Below, one piece after another: positions 11,506 to 22,704 of a stretch of 64,000 bases of DNA. Position numbers and translations under genes: made by a program. Where the stretch lies: the NCBI GenBank assembly GCA_933228895.1, contig OW121848.1:93515470-93579469 (forward strand), given 5' to 3'. How positions within the stretch are numbered: position 1 is the first letter of the stretch; each line of letters starts with the position of its first letter. The stretch is from Platycnemis pennipes (Eukaryota > Arthropoda > Insecta > Odonata > Platycnemididae). The notes beneath the pieces were generated by a model that saw only the letters and a list, made by a program, of their open reading frames with translations, made no database searches and was not told where the DNA came from.

Positions 11506-13185
11506 GACAGCTCCCTTTAGGAAACCACCCTTGATATTAACGTGGTTCAGATATTCTGTTGGGTGCTTTTCGAAGCGTATGTCTCCCTTGCTAGTAATTG
11601 TGCCACGGCGTTTCCTCATTTTCTTCAGTCGTTGCAGCATTGCATCTAGAAATCGCCCCGAAGGTTTATCCCACTGACGTTCATTTCGTGGATTGCTGAT
11701 TGAGCAATTCATCCGGAACGTTAAATGGCATTTTGGGAAACAAAGCGGCCGTAAAATCGTAATTTGTCGCGGTATATCATTAATACTTTCGCGAAACGGT
11801 TGGGTGACGACAGTCCTCGGAACGGCACGCGATTTTCCCACAGTAATGAGATGCAAAAACAATTATGGCACCAAGTGTAATAGCATTCTTGTCCCCTTTC
11901 CTTTTCTTTGCTTAAAAAAAACTTTAAATAATATACACCCTTTGTACGTAACATTGAGGTTTGCCGTTGCAACATCCCTCTAATACACAAAGAGTTTCTA
12001 TTCACTTCTGATTTCTCTTGAAGCTCTCGCCTTTTACTGGCGTGTCAACTTGATGAACAATGGTCCATGAGTGTGTGTTTTAACTCTTGTGAGGTAAGGC
12101 TCCAACCGTATTGAGGAATGAATGAAAAAGTGTGGGAAGAGAATGCATAAATTATTATTATAGGCCCATAAACAGTAGGTTAACCTACAATTACATAATT
12201 TTGAGAAACCTGAGACGATGGCAAAAATTTGTGTTGAAAACATTTTCCTTTCGTAAAGTTGTCAGGATAATGTTGGGGAGTGCTGAGATATTTGGGAAGG
12301 AGATTTCTTAACGGAGAGGTAATATCCAGTATAGAGCGCATAGGATCTGGCTCTCCGAATAGACGTTTTCATATATAATGATTTTTTTGGAAAGTTATTG
12401 GATAATTTTTCCTACTTACAATCGATCCCATGATATCTCTAGAGAAAAGAAAAATTCTGCAAGCAATAAATGCATACATTTAATAACTCATGTGTTCAAA
12501 GGCTGTTTTTTGCATAGAAAATACTCGTCTTATCGTTAAAATTAGCGGCACTGCAAAGATACTTGAGATCATACGGGACCTCATTACATTTTTTAGTTAC
12601 TTGACGGCGACCAGTGACATGCTTAACGCTCTGTATTTGGGAAAAGTAGGTGCTATATATTAACGGAAGTGAAAGACCTTAAAGTTTACTATCACTTAAG
12701 GGAGGGGGAAGGGTATTTGAGGTAGGAGTTCGGGTTAGTGGGGTGAAGTATTGGTAACTGGATTCTGGAATCAGTATAATCCTATTGCAAGAGACTGTCG
12801 CGATCACGCTTCTTTCGCGAGAAAAATTTACTTGTTTACTTCTTTTTTCAGTCCGTATCTCTTCGAGTTAGAGAAAGTAAAAGACCCACATTTTTCAGTT
12901 CGTTAATCTGTTGTCCTGTTCCCGAGTTTCAGTCGTCTCAACTTCAAAGTGCTCAATAACCCTTAAGGGACTGGCACGGACCACTATTTTTTAAGTCACA
13001 CGTTGTAAAATGCAATCGCCGCGGGGAGATATTGCGGCCAAAGCAGACTGCCTGTGTCGAGCCTCGTCTAATGACGTTATAACTAGCTAAAAGAAACACT
13101 GCAATCTTGTTCATTTTCAGGTCGTAGAAAAATTTTTAGCGATGGCTTTTTTCCTTGCCCCTTGGAGGTACCTGGGGATCAGGTT
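11506..13185. other. unassigned stretch
   Basis: Nothing can be assigned with support. A 127-codon minus-strand frame (11479-11862) has basic residues (RLKKMRKRRGT) but no recognised domain. It starts next to the LINE fragment and is within what chance gives in 64 kb. The remainder is ordinary AT-leaning DNA. Confidence 0.3.
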
Positions 13186-13189
13186 GGTG

Positions 13190-13465
13190 TGGTGTTGGTG
13201 TGGCTTCTCATCCTGAAAACCCACGTTTGATCCCGGTAGTGGCCGATATTTTGCACTGGTATACGGGTTCCTACTTGAGAACAGAGTGGGTAGCATTTAA
13301 AGTTCAACACTCCGTCCGTCGGATGGACCGTTAAATAGTGGACCACGTGGTGCCCTTTGAATGAAGTAGGCTTTGACTAGTGTTCCCTAATAATTCCTAC
13401 CCAAAAACCCACAATCCTAAATGGCGAAAATGATCTTAGTTATCGGTCGCTTCCCTTAATGTAAA
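13190..13465 (+). mobile_element. SINE-A copy, full length (reference copy)
   Basis: This copy shows all parts in order. The tRNA-like head has a B box (CACGTTTGATCCCGGTAG). The linker has TGCACTGGTATACGGGTTCC and TACTTGAG. The core reads CAACACTCCGTCCGTCGGAT, GGACCGTTAAATAGTGGACC. The 3' section reads TTGAATGAAGTAGGC, AATGGCGAAAATGATCTTAG and TTATCGGTCGCTTCCC. SINEs of this type are pol III transcripts mobilised by a partner LINE. The partner is not identified. It lies just upstream of an RTE-like fragment in the same orientation. Confidence 0.8.
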
Positions 13466-13499
13466 AAAACAATCGATGCGCAAATCGAAAATAACTAGT

Positions 13500-13990
13500 T
13501 TTGAGATCCTCTAGATCGGACTAGGGTGGACACTTTCCTTACTCGGGTAAATTGAAGAATGAGAATGACATCACTGATATTGGAGGAGAACTGCATTGGC
13601 GAAGGAGACATTATCGAATAGGAGATAACTGATGACAGGGACCTTGAATGAATATATCCTGAAAAGGCCGCAAAAGAGTTATTTATGGAGTGTTGCGTTG
13701 TATGGTGCCGAAACCTGGGCATTATGGGGAGAGGGACAATCATCTTGAGGCGTATGATATATTAGTATGGGGTAAAAATGAGAAAATAAAATGATGGAGA
13801 TTGAGACAAAGTACGAACTGCTGAGCTGAGGAAAGGAAGTTTCTGTGAGGAGATTAAGTGGACGGAGAAGGTAATGAGGGGACAGAGGGAATTTGAAGGC
13901 CATGACAAGAGGGGAATGGTGGGTTGTTTGGGAAGAGGGTGGGGTAGAATAGACTTTTGGAAGGGAAGAAGAGTGATGTGAAGTATTTTT
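13500..13990 (+). mobile_element. RTE-like LINE 3' end
   Basis: One frame reads RTALAKETLSNRR, stop, LMTGTLNEYILKRPQ, then SYLWSVALYGAETWAL. That is the hallmark of the C-terminal part of RTE-like endonuclease/reverse-transcriptase proteins of arthropods (RIALAKEAF.RRK.LLTG...LVWSVALYGAETWTL). Downstream, KIKW- and VTNEEV-like pieces are scrambled by stops and frameshifts. The fragment is dead and 5'-truncated. It is an internal section plus tail only, as in the ten other fragments in this window. Confidence 0.75.
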
Positions 13991-14134
13991 TTAAATTTGG
14001 AACACGCCGAAAACTCTTTTCGTCCATTTAAACCTGCAGCAAAGAATAGACTATTTACATGTATAGTAGTAACGGTAATTACCACGGTAGCCAGGTCGGT
14101 GACAAGTCGATATGACAACGGTAACCCACTAAAA

Positions 14135-14228
14135 AATCAACCACTGCCGGGAATCGAACCCGAGCCCTCGGGATGGGAAACCAGTACTCTAGCCACCACC
14201 CCTAGTTACCACCCCACCCGATCCGCTA
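14135..14228 (-). repeat. SINE-A tRNA-like head
   Basis: On the minus strand GGTGGTGGCTAGAGTACTGG, CCCATCCCGAGGGCTCGG and GTTCGATTCCCGGCAGTGG give A-box, anticodon-region and B-box-like parts of the SINE-A head. The core is missing on the 3' side. The head is very well preserved for an isolated fragment. Confidence 0.65.
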
Positions 14229-14389
14229 GTCGGCACGATATGCCCTTAGATATAGGAGAACAAAATACGCAAGTACGTTGATGCTACTACTATTGATTTC
14301 GAGAATGAAACTCGGAATCGGCTCTTCAGCAACCGACCCCTTTGAATCAGCCGACCAGAACGTGTCGAGCCCACGTGCACCTTCGAGGG

Positions 14390-15720
14390 GGAAGTAATAC
14401 TCACATTAAACTCCCCCGCCGTCCTCCTCCTTCCGGTGCGTGTTCCGGGGTGCGAGGCTGGGTGCGTGTGCTTGGTGAAGGTGCGATCCACGCTCCAGGG
14501 AACCCTAGGGTTTGCTGGGGGGCGTGGTGTGCCAGCCCTCCGCGGTTTCCGGTCACGACACAACGCACTCAGAACACACACTCACGAAACTCCACGGGCG
14601 CATTTACCCTTCTCCCTCTGCGGATCGTCCTCCAGCCGCGTTGCCCTCCTCCTGCCTTAACACCCGTCGACCGCGATGTTTGTTTGGTTGCGCGCCGGCC
14701 GAAGCGTCCCTCACCGGCGGCGTCCCAGCCGTGATCGGGAGCGGCCGGCCGTTCGTGTTTCCCGCTGAGGTCGAGGCGAGCGACCCGCGCCGAAGACGTC
14801 GGCTTCCAGCTCGAGCGAGAGAGCTCCGCGGGAGGAAAAATCCTTGCCTCCCCGTGCCGCGCGATCTCCCGCACTAAACGTCGTGAGAGAAACGTTCGTG
14901 TAGAGAGTGGGAGACGGAACGGCGTGCTCAACCACCCACCTCCCCGTTACCTGTGCGAACTGAGCCCGGCCTTTTTCCTTCCATCCGAAGCCCTTCCCTC
15001 TCTCTTTCTCCTCTTGTTCCACTCACCGTCCCGCCAATGCCTCTCTCTTTTCGACCATGTTTTTTTCCATCCACATTCCCTCTCTCTCCTTCCCGCCCAC
15101 CACCCACGCCTCTCTCCTCTCACCACCCCATTTTAATCCTTCCTACCACTCCCTCCCCACTGCCAGGTCCTCAGGCTCCTTCCCCCAACCCCTCTCCAGC
15201 CTCCCTCTTCGCCCCTCATCCCATCGGTCTGCATCACACGGTCGGTCTGCGCCAACCGCTTCCACGTCCAGCAGTCAGCTCCCTCCCTCCTTCCCCAAGG
15301 GTTTGTACGTGATGTGGTGCGTGAAAACGTACAGGAGTCGTGTCCCTCTCGTTCCAGAGGGCTCGGGAAGGATTTTATTATGTATGAGGCTGCGGTATCG
15401 GGAGGTGGTGGAGGGTGAAATTGCCGGCCCCTCGACGGTCTTTTGTTTTACCGTTCTAGAGGAGCTGGCTTGGGTCCCGGTCCTTCTCCCGAGCGAATTT
15501 CGCTTCCGTGGTGATGTGACCTTTTGTGATGTCCGCACACGACGGTCTACAGAAGTCATAACCCCTCTCAATCTCAGGCGCCGCCGCCTCGAGGGACGTG
15601 AGCGATTGTGCACCTCGCCTAAGCAAGGGATTTCGACGCTTCGAAGCCCCGTGCTGATGATCCTTGTGTCCCCTAACAGCCGATTTGTTGCGGGGGGAAG
15701 ATTTCCATAACACCAGGTCG
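14390..15720. other. GC-rich island with polypyrimidine tract; possible promoter/5' exon region
   Basis: This is the largest GC/CpG-rich island in the window (many CG steps, e.g. CGGCCGGCCG, CGCGCGATCTCCCGC near 14740-14870), followed by a long C/T-rich plus strand at about 14960-15290. Frames of 100-217 codons overlap on both strands, but their products are Pro/Ser/Arg low-complexity and no domain is visible, so I do not call a CDS. Such islands often mark promoters and first exons. Transcript evidence would be needed, and the strand is not determinable here. Confidence 0.4.
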
Positions 15721-15800
15721 GTAGGGACTCAGAAAATGGTCCACCGGACGGAAAATATTTCGTCGATCCATGGGGTTCATTTCCTGAATTTCATCCGTTA
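15718..15800 (+). repeat. dispersed repeat, copy 1 of 2
   Basis: GGGACTCAGAAAATGGTCCA, CGGACGGAAAATATTTCGTC and GGGGTTCATTTCCTGAAT match, with substitutions, the sequence at 17630-17745 (CTCAGAAAGTGGTCCACCGG, GTGAAAAATATATTGTCG, GAGGTTCATTTCCTGCG). Nature unknown. Both lie close upstream of retroelement fragments. Confidence 0.55.
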
Positions 15801-15824
15801 GAATAAGCGTAACGTGAGACAGCC

Positions 15825-15895
15825 TTGTAGTAGTCGTAATTATCCGCTGGAGGCGCCTGTCAGCTAAAGTCATTTGCGAATTTAATATAGGTTGG
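15825..15895 (-). repeat. SINE-A 3' end fragment
   Basis: Plus-strand GTAGTAGTCGTAATTATCC, GGAGGCGCCTGTCAGC and TAAAGTCATTTGCGAA are the reverse complement of the SINE-A 3' end (CGCAAATGACCTTAGCTATC, GGTCGCCTCC, ACTACTAC tail). Only this end is present. Confidence 0.55.
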
Positions 15896-15899
15896 AAAT

Positions 15900-17395
15900 T
15901 GAGTAGAGGTAGACAATAATTATCAATATTAACTTCCGTTCACCGATTTCAATCGGTAACTACTTTCCATTCTTCTTTCAATCGGTGAGCTCTTCTTTTC
16001 CAGCCTTCGGTACCGTCGCTTGCAGCCGCTAAGTATCCTATGGGAAACGGGACTTAATATTCAGATAAGACAAAGTGCAAGTGACGATCGACATGCTGCG
16101 TGGCTCAACGGCCTTTGATTCCGTCTATTCTTGGAGAGGAATTTAATTGGCTGAGTTGGTCATGTGGCATTATCTTAGTTGTAAGGTTTTATCGGATCAC
16201 TATTAAAATTCTATTGTCTGTATTAGTACGGCAGATATTTTTTCACCCCAATTCTACCCCATTTATATTTCCAAGTTCACTGTAAACGTTGGTGAAATAT
16301 TTATTAGACCCAAGATTAGTCAAATTATTGACAGAATGAGATTTTAATATTGAGTAAATAGTTTCTACATTGACCTCGGAGAACATGTCCATGACGATAT
16401 TTGTATGTTAAAACTATCACCATATAAAAATTACTACTTAATCTATTATCTCCTCCTGGCATTGACCTATATTAAGGTGGCTCCACCGAATTATGAAGTA
16501 GATGTCATTTTTGTGAAAATTTCAGGAAACATCATTTTTTGGCCCTTCTATCGATTGGCAATAAATTAATTTGGCCTTTCCATAATATATTGCGAGAAAA
16601 AAGAAGTTGAAAGTCTGCTATTTTATACGTGGCTATATGGCAGAGCACGGCTCTTACAGTAAAATTTGCAGATTAATAATTCAAAGACAAATGTCGTTTT
16701 GACGAAAAACTAATATAAGATGCGCAATTTTATGTAGAATTTAGCACTATGAAAAAGTGCTCGCCTTACTACACTTGTTTAATTGATATTAATAAATGTT
16801 TGCTCGAAAAAAAGCAGAAAAGCCTTAGTTACATGAAAGTGGCGCTACAGTATGTTGTTATCATTGGCAACGGTACTTGTGATGAAATGTGCTTACCAGC
16901 CTATTTACGGACTTAATTTAGGAATATACCTTACCAAGGTCCTTTTTATATTTTTTATGTAATTTAAATATTTCATTGGTTATTGACATGGTGTTATTAA
17001 TACCAATGATTCCAAATGGTAGCAGCGTCATTGTTGCCAAACAACTTTCAAATACACAAATATTAATAAATTCAAAATAAAGAGTTGTATTTGCAAGAGA
17101 ATAGTTTAAAACTAAGTAAGAAAATATTTAACCAATTGTAGAATACGTATTAGCGGGATTGAGCATGTATTCTCACTTTGTAAATTAAACGTGGCAACAA
17201 CACGTCAGTCATGTTCCGAAGTCAAAATGAGTTAAAAGAGCTAGTAAAAAATAGAATGCAACTACAACGCGCTATATAATAGCATACTCATAAAATTATT
17301 GATCATGCGTTATCACCATATAGATGATTTTCCATATAGGTGTTTTTCTGGATCGGTATTTATTCATTAAATAACATAGTTCTTTTACGGGATAT
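15900..17395. other. unassigned AT-rich stretch
   Basis: AT-rich sequence without a supportable gene or repeat family. Short runs are shared with other places (for example GACAAATGTCGTT at about 16686 and 50230), but they are too short to classify. Confidence 0.3.
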
Positions 17396-17399
17396 TGAA

Positions 17400-17545
17400 T
17401 CGCGGAGTCACGGTGGAACCTCCTTAAGGGGTAATGCCGATACCGCGTTTCTGTTAATGCCTCCTTCCCTCCATATAAATCCTTGCTGCACCTCACCCAT
17501 ATTTTGGCACTGTCTGGCCACTTCAGCTATCGAACGTATCTATGT
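17400..17545 (+). repeat. SINE-A 3' section
   Basis: GGTAATGCCGATACCGCGTT, TCTGTTAATGCCTCC and the TATAAATCC...CACTTCAGCTATCGAACG order correspond to the 3' half of SINE-A (GCTAATGCCGACGCCGGGTT, CTCCACCC..., CTTAGCTATCGGTCGC). Head and core are absent. Confidence 0.5.
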
Positions 17546-17629
17546 TGATTACCTATGACTCGTTATCGTAGGATATAAGGTGGGAAACTACTGCCTTCGG
17601 GTCTGATGGGCCATCAAGGCTCCTCGCTC

Positions 17630-17745
17630 CGGGCCGATGTGAACTCAGAAAGTGGTCCACCGGGTGAAAAATATATTGTCGAATCCATGAGGTTCATTTC
17701 CTGCGTTTTATCCCTTAAAATGAGCGTTTCGAATAAAACTTTGAC
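17630..17745 (+). repeat. dispersed repeat, copy 2 of 2
   Basis: Partner of the repeat at 15718-15800. The shared stretch covers roughly 85 bases, from the CTCAGAAA.TGGTCCACCGG block to AATGAGCGT. Same orientation as copy 1. No coding potential is visible. Confidence 0.55.
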
Positions 17746-17889
17746 GAGATTCATTGAGTTGGGAAATAAATATAACATTAAAATCGCACCCGCAAAAAAA
17801 AACATAAACAGTGGTAACATCATGGGAACCAATCCGATGTAAATTACAATCAAGTAAGGAATTCATGGAACAGATAATGAAATACAAAT

Positions 17890-18395
17890 ATTTATGAGTA
17901 TCTATGGGCATTCATATGAAGAAGTAAACAAACATGTAACAGAAGCGGAAATGATATGGGGCTGCCCGAACCAGACAGTATGGAAAAATACATGCTTACC
18001 AACAGAAGCTAAAACAAGGATATATAAAGCAGTTATGAAATTTGTAGTGACACACTACTCCATGGAAAATACAGTAAAAATAAGCAAACAAAAGAGAGAA
18101 TACATGCTGCAGAAATGACCGCTCTAAGAAAAATAGAATAAAAGAAGATTAGATAGGGTTCCAAACGAAAACATAAGATACCTATGTAAGATACCTCCAA
18201 CAACAGAGTGGGCAAACAAAATGAAAGAAGAATGGAATGAACATAAATAAGAATGGACTACTCAAGAATCGTCAGGATGATACCATTAGGAAAGTGGAGC
18301 ATAGGTTGACCACGCAAAATGTGGTCAGACAGCCTTAATTCATAAAGGCATAATCAGAACACGCACACATGTCTTAGAAGAAGAAGAAAAGTATG
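17890..18395 (+). mobile_element. RTE-like LINE 3' end (distinct subfamily)
   Basis: Frames give WGCPNQTVWKNTCLPTEAKT, RIYKAVMKFVVTHYSMEN, then RVPNENIRYLCKIPP and EWANKMKEEWNEHK. These match the region after the RT domain in RTE-type elements (NLAVWKNKYM..E.KVRIYK..VRPIMTYG.ET...RNEDIR...W...RR.EWN.H). A -1-type shift separates the first and second halves. The 3' end runs into a GAAGAAGAAG tract at about 18378-18390, plausibly the element's tail. It is a different subfamily from the WSVALYGAETW fragments. Confidence 0.75.
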
Positions 18396-18411
18396 TAGCG
18401 TGAAGAAAGCC

Positions 18412-18735
18412 TTGTTGTAATTATCCGGTGGAAGCGACTGGCAGCCAAAGTTGTCTGCGCCATGTAGGATAGGTCGGGTGGAGGTCGAGGATTTTCAGGA
18501 AACGGAGGAAGGGCGAGAGAAATCCCGCATCGCCTTGAGTCCTCTCTCAACGAAAAGAGTCAAGAGTTCTAAGTGTTAACGTCTCGTCGGACGGTCGGGG
18601 TACTTAACTTGCACACAGCGGCCAAGTGGGGGCCGATATACCAGTGAAAAATATTTGCCAACTCCAGGATTCGAGATACCCTCAAGATGGTAGAACAGCA
18701 CTTTGGCCACCGCACCAACCCTGCTGCCTTGTTCG
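18412..18735 (-). mobile_element. SINE-A copy, near full length
   Basis: The minus strand carries a head (B-box-like GTATCTCGAATCCTGGAGTT), the linker ATATCGGCCCCCACTTGG, a core with CCGACCGTCCGACGAGAC, and the 3' part (CGCAGACAACTTTGGCTGCC, ACCGGATAATTACAAC). All modules are present but diverged. It immediately follows the tail of the RTE-like fragment. Confidence 0.65.
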
Positions 18736-18739
18736 ATAA

Positions 18740-21700
18740 TGGTATGCAATCAATCATTCGGCCATCTTGCCCCGAAGTTCTGCCCACCTTCCAAACCCCT
18801 TTCCCTCCGAGCGTACGGCCTGAAGTAAAGTGCCTCGAAGCTTGCTCAAAATACATCACTAATTGAAACTCAATACCTATCCAAGTGCTGAACTATGCAC
18901 ACTGCTGCGTATCATTCCGTGCTTGGATGTGTATGTGGTCTAACGTTTTTCATCCAACAAAGCGCCCGCGTGGGAGATAAAATTCGAATCGGAAGCAAAA
19001 AAAAAGGGAACAAACATTGGAAGAAGACATAAAAAACTTATTAATACACCGGTATGATTTGAAAGGTCAGATCATGGAGATAAAATTAGGTGCAAAGATT
19101 ATAAGGCAGAGAGGTTTAAAAAACAATGCACTTCGTTATTCAGCATGAATAAATTATTCACTACCTAGGCCTCGATTTTTAGCGACATCTTCAACAAAAA
19201 CATGAAATAACACTCACTCTGCAGGTGTGAGTACTCAACTGAAGATGAGAATTACTTGCTTGAAGCTTAAGCTACGCGTTGAATTACGGAGCATATTCTT
19301 TTTAATCATGATTCGCTTCTACTAAGGGACGACAGAAACCATTTCATTCACGAGGTTCAAAGTGTCATTCTTTTCGCTTACAATAAGGGAATCAATAGAT
19401 TAAATGGAAGTTACCTTGAAGATAATTAAGATAGATGCTGTGGATTTCAGTCTATATTGTATGAATGCCCGAGCCTCTCCGAGTATGATTTTTAGTTATG
19501 TCCCTTGCGTTTTTGGGATGTAACCAAACTAATTTGTATAAGATTTTGTGGAATCCTTTCGGCTACATGTTATTTTGAGTTAGGAAGTAATATTGCATGT
19601 GGGGTCGTGCTACCGTGCTACCTTGGTGGACTAGTTTTTTACGATGAAATTGGTAGGGTAATATAACTTTCTATTTGTCGATAATACAAGCTTGAAGTCA
19701 TTCCCCCATCCCTTGTGATGGTTTCCATGGTATATTGTAGATGTTGGCGAATCTTCGCCAGAATGAAATGTGCGTTAAAAAATATTTTAGCCCTATTCTG
19801 CGATGGTCGTCGTACGTTTCAATGAAATGAGTTTTTACCCCAGGCACACATGATATTTCCGGGTTTTGGAAGCCGCAGGGAACGCGTGAAAAAAAGCTCA
19901 TCCAAACCTCGTCACTCCCCCACCCCGTATTGACGAAAGTTTCCGTACTGTGTCATCTTTTCTTTTTCAGGGGAAAAAACTCATGACGAGGTTTCGCGTC
20001 CCACTAGTAGAGAAACGGCGAGTGAAACGCCCCATTTGCCCTATTTAGTTTTTCGATTGCGCATCCTTTTTCGTCGACGGTGCGGCGCGAACAAAACCTC
20101 GGCGAAATTTCTGACCTTCCTCGCTCGAGTGGAGTTTGTCTCTTTTTTTTTACATCCCCACTAGAAACTCAATTCCGTCGCAAGCGGGGTCCCATCTCAT
20201 TTTTATTTATTTGAGCAAAAAGTGTTCAAATGTTTTGTCCGCCTTTCCGTACTTCCCATTCAGGAGCTTTCAAACTGGTGATCCTTCTCTGGGTCTTGTG
20301 ACCGGAGTCTTGGGCAGATCGAGAAGGGACCCCGGGATGTTTTTGTAGAGAATGCTCGAAACGGTTAATGATAATTGGTTTCCTGATGGGAATATACGTA
20401 GTAGTTTTTTTTAGTGTGAGACAAAGACCGTAATGTGTAATGTATGGCTTCTTTCACGTCCATAATATTAAATTTTTTCTTAGAACACCCTATAGTAGGT
20501 ACATACAAAGAATCATACTTAACAATCCCTCCTAAAACAGTATTAAGTTAGGTTAGACGACGATAGGACCTTGGTTGCTGAAGCACCTTTTTCCTAATTC
20601 TACTGCTATTGGGAGTGCCTTATAGGATTCATTTCACCTATAATAAAGCCTATAAGACATAAAATGGCCAAAGAATAACCGAATGAAATGCAAGATCGTA
20701 GGAAAATCTGCAGAAGCGTATTAGCCATTAAAAGTGGTGGAATAATATCCATAGTATGGAAATGCCTTTCATTTGGAAATATGTATTTAGACGCTTGTAT
20801 TCCCTTATGCCTTTTTTTGGGCTCAGTCGCGCCTGATTATATTTTAGAGCTCCTAAGTCTGGGGAAGTCGGTGCCTAATCTCGGCCCGAATTAGATGTAT
20901 GATTTTGCATGCATCTGGTTTTTGGGAATCATTAACCGATAAACTCGGTGACTTTGGGTTGAAATCCAACTCCAACTGCCAAATTTAAGTTAAGACTTGG
21001 GAAAATTTAGTTAGCAGAGGAACAATTGAAGCTAAGTCCCATTTAGCGTTTAACGACTAGTTTACATTGATGTGCCTTAAATTAGAATAGTCTGAATGGA
21101 TTTCGCCATTTTTACTCAGTGCTCGCTTATATTAATCGCGAGGATAGATTCATGAATGAGGAGATTTCATGTTCACTGGATCAATGCCTAGCGTATCCAA
21201 TTGGTACATACAGTTGACTTGGATTCACTGGGTTTAAGCCCTAAACAGGAAGTGACACATACCTTTCTGTACTTGAAGTTATCGTGACGGTCCAAAAGAA
21301 TTTCTTTTTGCCGGGAGATATCGTTTGTTTGAAGTCTAGCTTACTTAGACTCTGATTACTGCGGTAATGTGAAGTAATTAAATTTGGATATGCATTAGAC
21401 CGAGTTGCCTTAAAGATTAAGTTCAAAAGCTGAGCGAAATGCACCTGCAGTTCTAACATACGAATGGCCAAAGTCATCGTATTTTGCGTTACTTTTCCGT
21501 GGATGATTTGTTTGATTTGTAGACGTGAATCAGCGTAAAATATTCTCTTGTTCAAGGTGAATAGTTATTCTTGTTTCACATTCCTAAATAACTTTTTTAT
21601 TCAACCCTTGTCTCAACGCAGATGTTTCACATATAGAGTGCGGAAGGCATTCCACGTGGCTGGCGCAATATCCCCATGCTTATCGTTACAGTAATCTACG

Positions 21701-22185
21701 CGTTGGTAAGATTAATGGGTCTCTCTCTCAGTTGAATCCCACGTTGCTATGAGCCGGGCGTGTGCGACGGAATGTTAATTCATCATGGCCTGTTTATAAA
21801 TGACCACATTTGAAGTATTTTTTCCCGTATGAAGTTGATGAAATCTCGCAGCTAGGCGTCGCCAGTGGCAATCAATACTCTACCGTCCACCATGGTGTGG
21901 GGTTGATCATGGAACCACCATCTCTCTCGGTTCCTTATGAGAAATATCGCCTTGACTATCGCGGTGATCCGAGGGCAGGTTTTTCATCCCCCGTTCCGTT
22001 TATTACTCCACCAGCACTCTATTTCCCTCCAGGCTGCCCTCGTCTTCATCTACAGATCCACTCAGCAAGCCGCCTTGAGGGTACTGTGGCTGGGGACGAG
22101 TCATTTCCAAATATGTTGCACGCACACGCAGTAAAAGGTTATGTTAGTTAGTTATCTAAGTTTTCTAGCGGCGAAGATAGGGCTA
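18740..22185. other. unassigned stretch
   Basis: No supportable gene or element. Short frames near 21810-22150 overlap in two phases and lack a known domain. A weak example of the CTGAAGATG-hairpin motif lies near 19180-19205 (minus strand) but its core is altered. Confidence 0.3.
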
Positions 22186-22189
22186 AGAG

Positions 22190-22700
22190 GACCTTTATTT
22201 CTTCCCACGATGTCTACGCTTCACACGTTCCTTTTCAGCCCCATATATTTCCTACCTTCCATTAATTTATCCAAAATACTTTTTCTTCTCCTTCCTCCAC
22301 CCCATCAACTCAACATTCTTCCCTCAATCACGTACTTCAAAACATCCTTGCTCCCTTATTATCCGCTCCGTCCTGACTCTTTGCCTTCTCCTAATTTCCT
22401 CCTTCTACTTCCTTTTCTCCTGTACCATCTGTAGCACTTCTTCGTTCGTCTTCCCTTCACCCAAATTATTTGCTCCGCCCATCTCCACATCTACATCTCA
22501 AAAGTTCTCGAGCCTATTTTCACCTTCTTTGCTGTCCTCGCCAGACTGTTCTATGTTCCATATCAGACTTTTTTCTAGTCTTTTCTTTACGTTCCCTCTC
22601 AATGACCCTATCATTAGTTCTCGCCCTACCAGCAAATGCCTCTTTCACCAATGCAATTCTTTTTCAAGTTATTATATGTAGTAAGCTTCGGGCACTAGCA
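22190..22700 (-). mobile_element. RTE-like LINE 3' end, frameshifted
   Basis: The minus strand reads RIALVKEAFAGRARTNDRVI at the far end, then TNEEVLQMVQEKRK, EEIRRRQRV, LKYVIEGRML and SILDKLMEGRKYMG in different phases separated by stops. This is the same order as the RTE-like C-terminus (RIALAKEAF...TNEEVL..V.EKR...I..R...WIGH...L...IEGR). The plus strand of this segment is pyrimidine-rich and gives misleading open frames. Clearly dead. Confidence 0.7.
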
Positions 22701-22704
22701 TCGT

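Noticed and set aside
11479..11862. 127-codon minus-strand frame next to the CR1-like fragment
   Set aside because: Different phase from the LINE, no known motif, and an overlapping opposite-strand frame. Probably fortuitous.
15057..15710. 217-codon plus-strand open frame
   Set aside because: It lies in the GC-rich island where stops are scarce. The product is Ser/Pro-rich then Arg-rich with no domain, and other long frames overlap it on both strands.
19180..19205. Another hammerhead-like motif on the minus strand
   Set aside because: The box reads TTGAAGA and the GAA after the hairpin is missing. Too degraded to count.
21810..22150. 113-codon frame with a second overlapping frame
   Set aside because: Two phases look equally plausible and neither shows a known domain.
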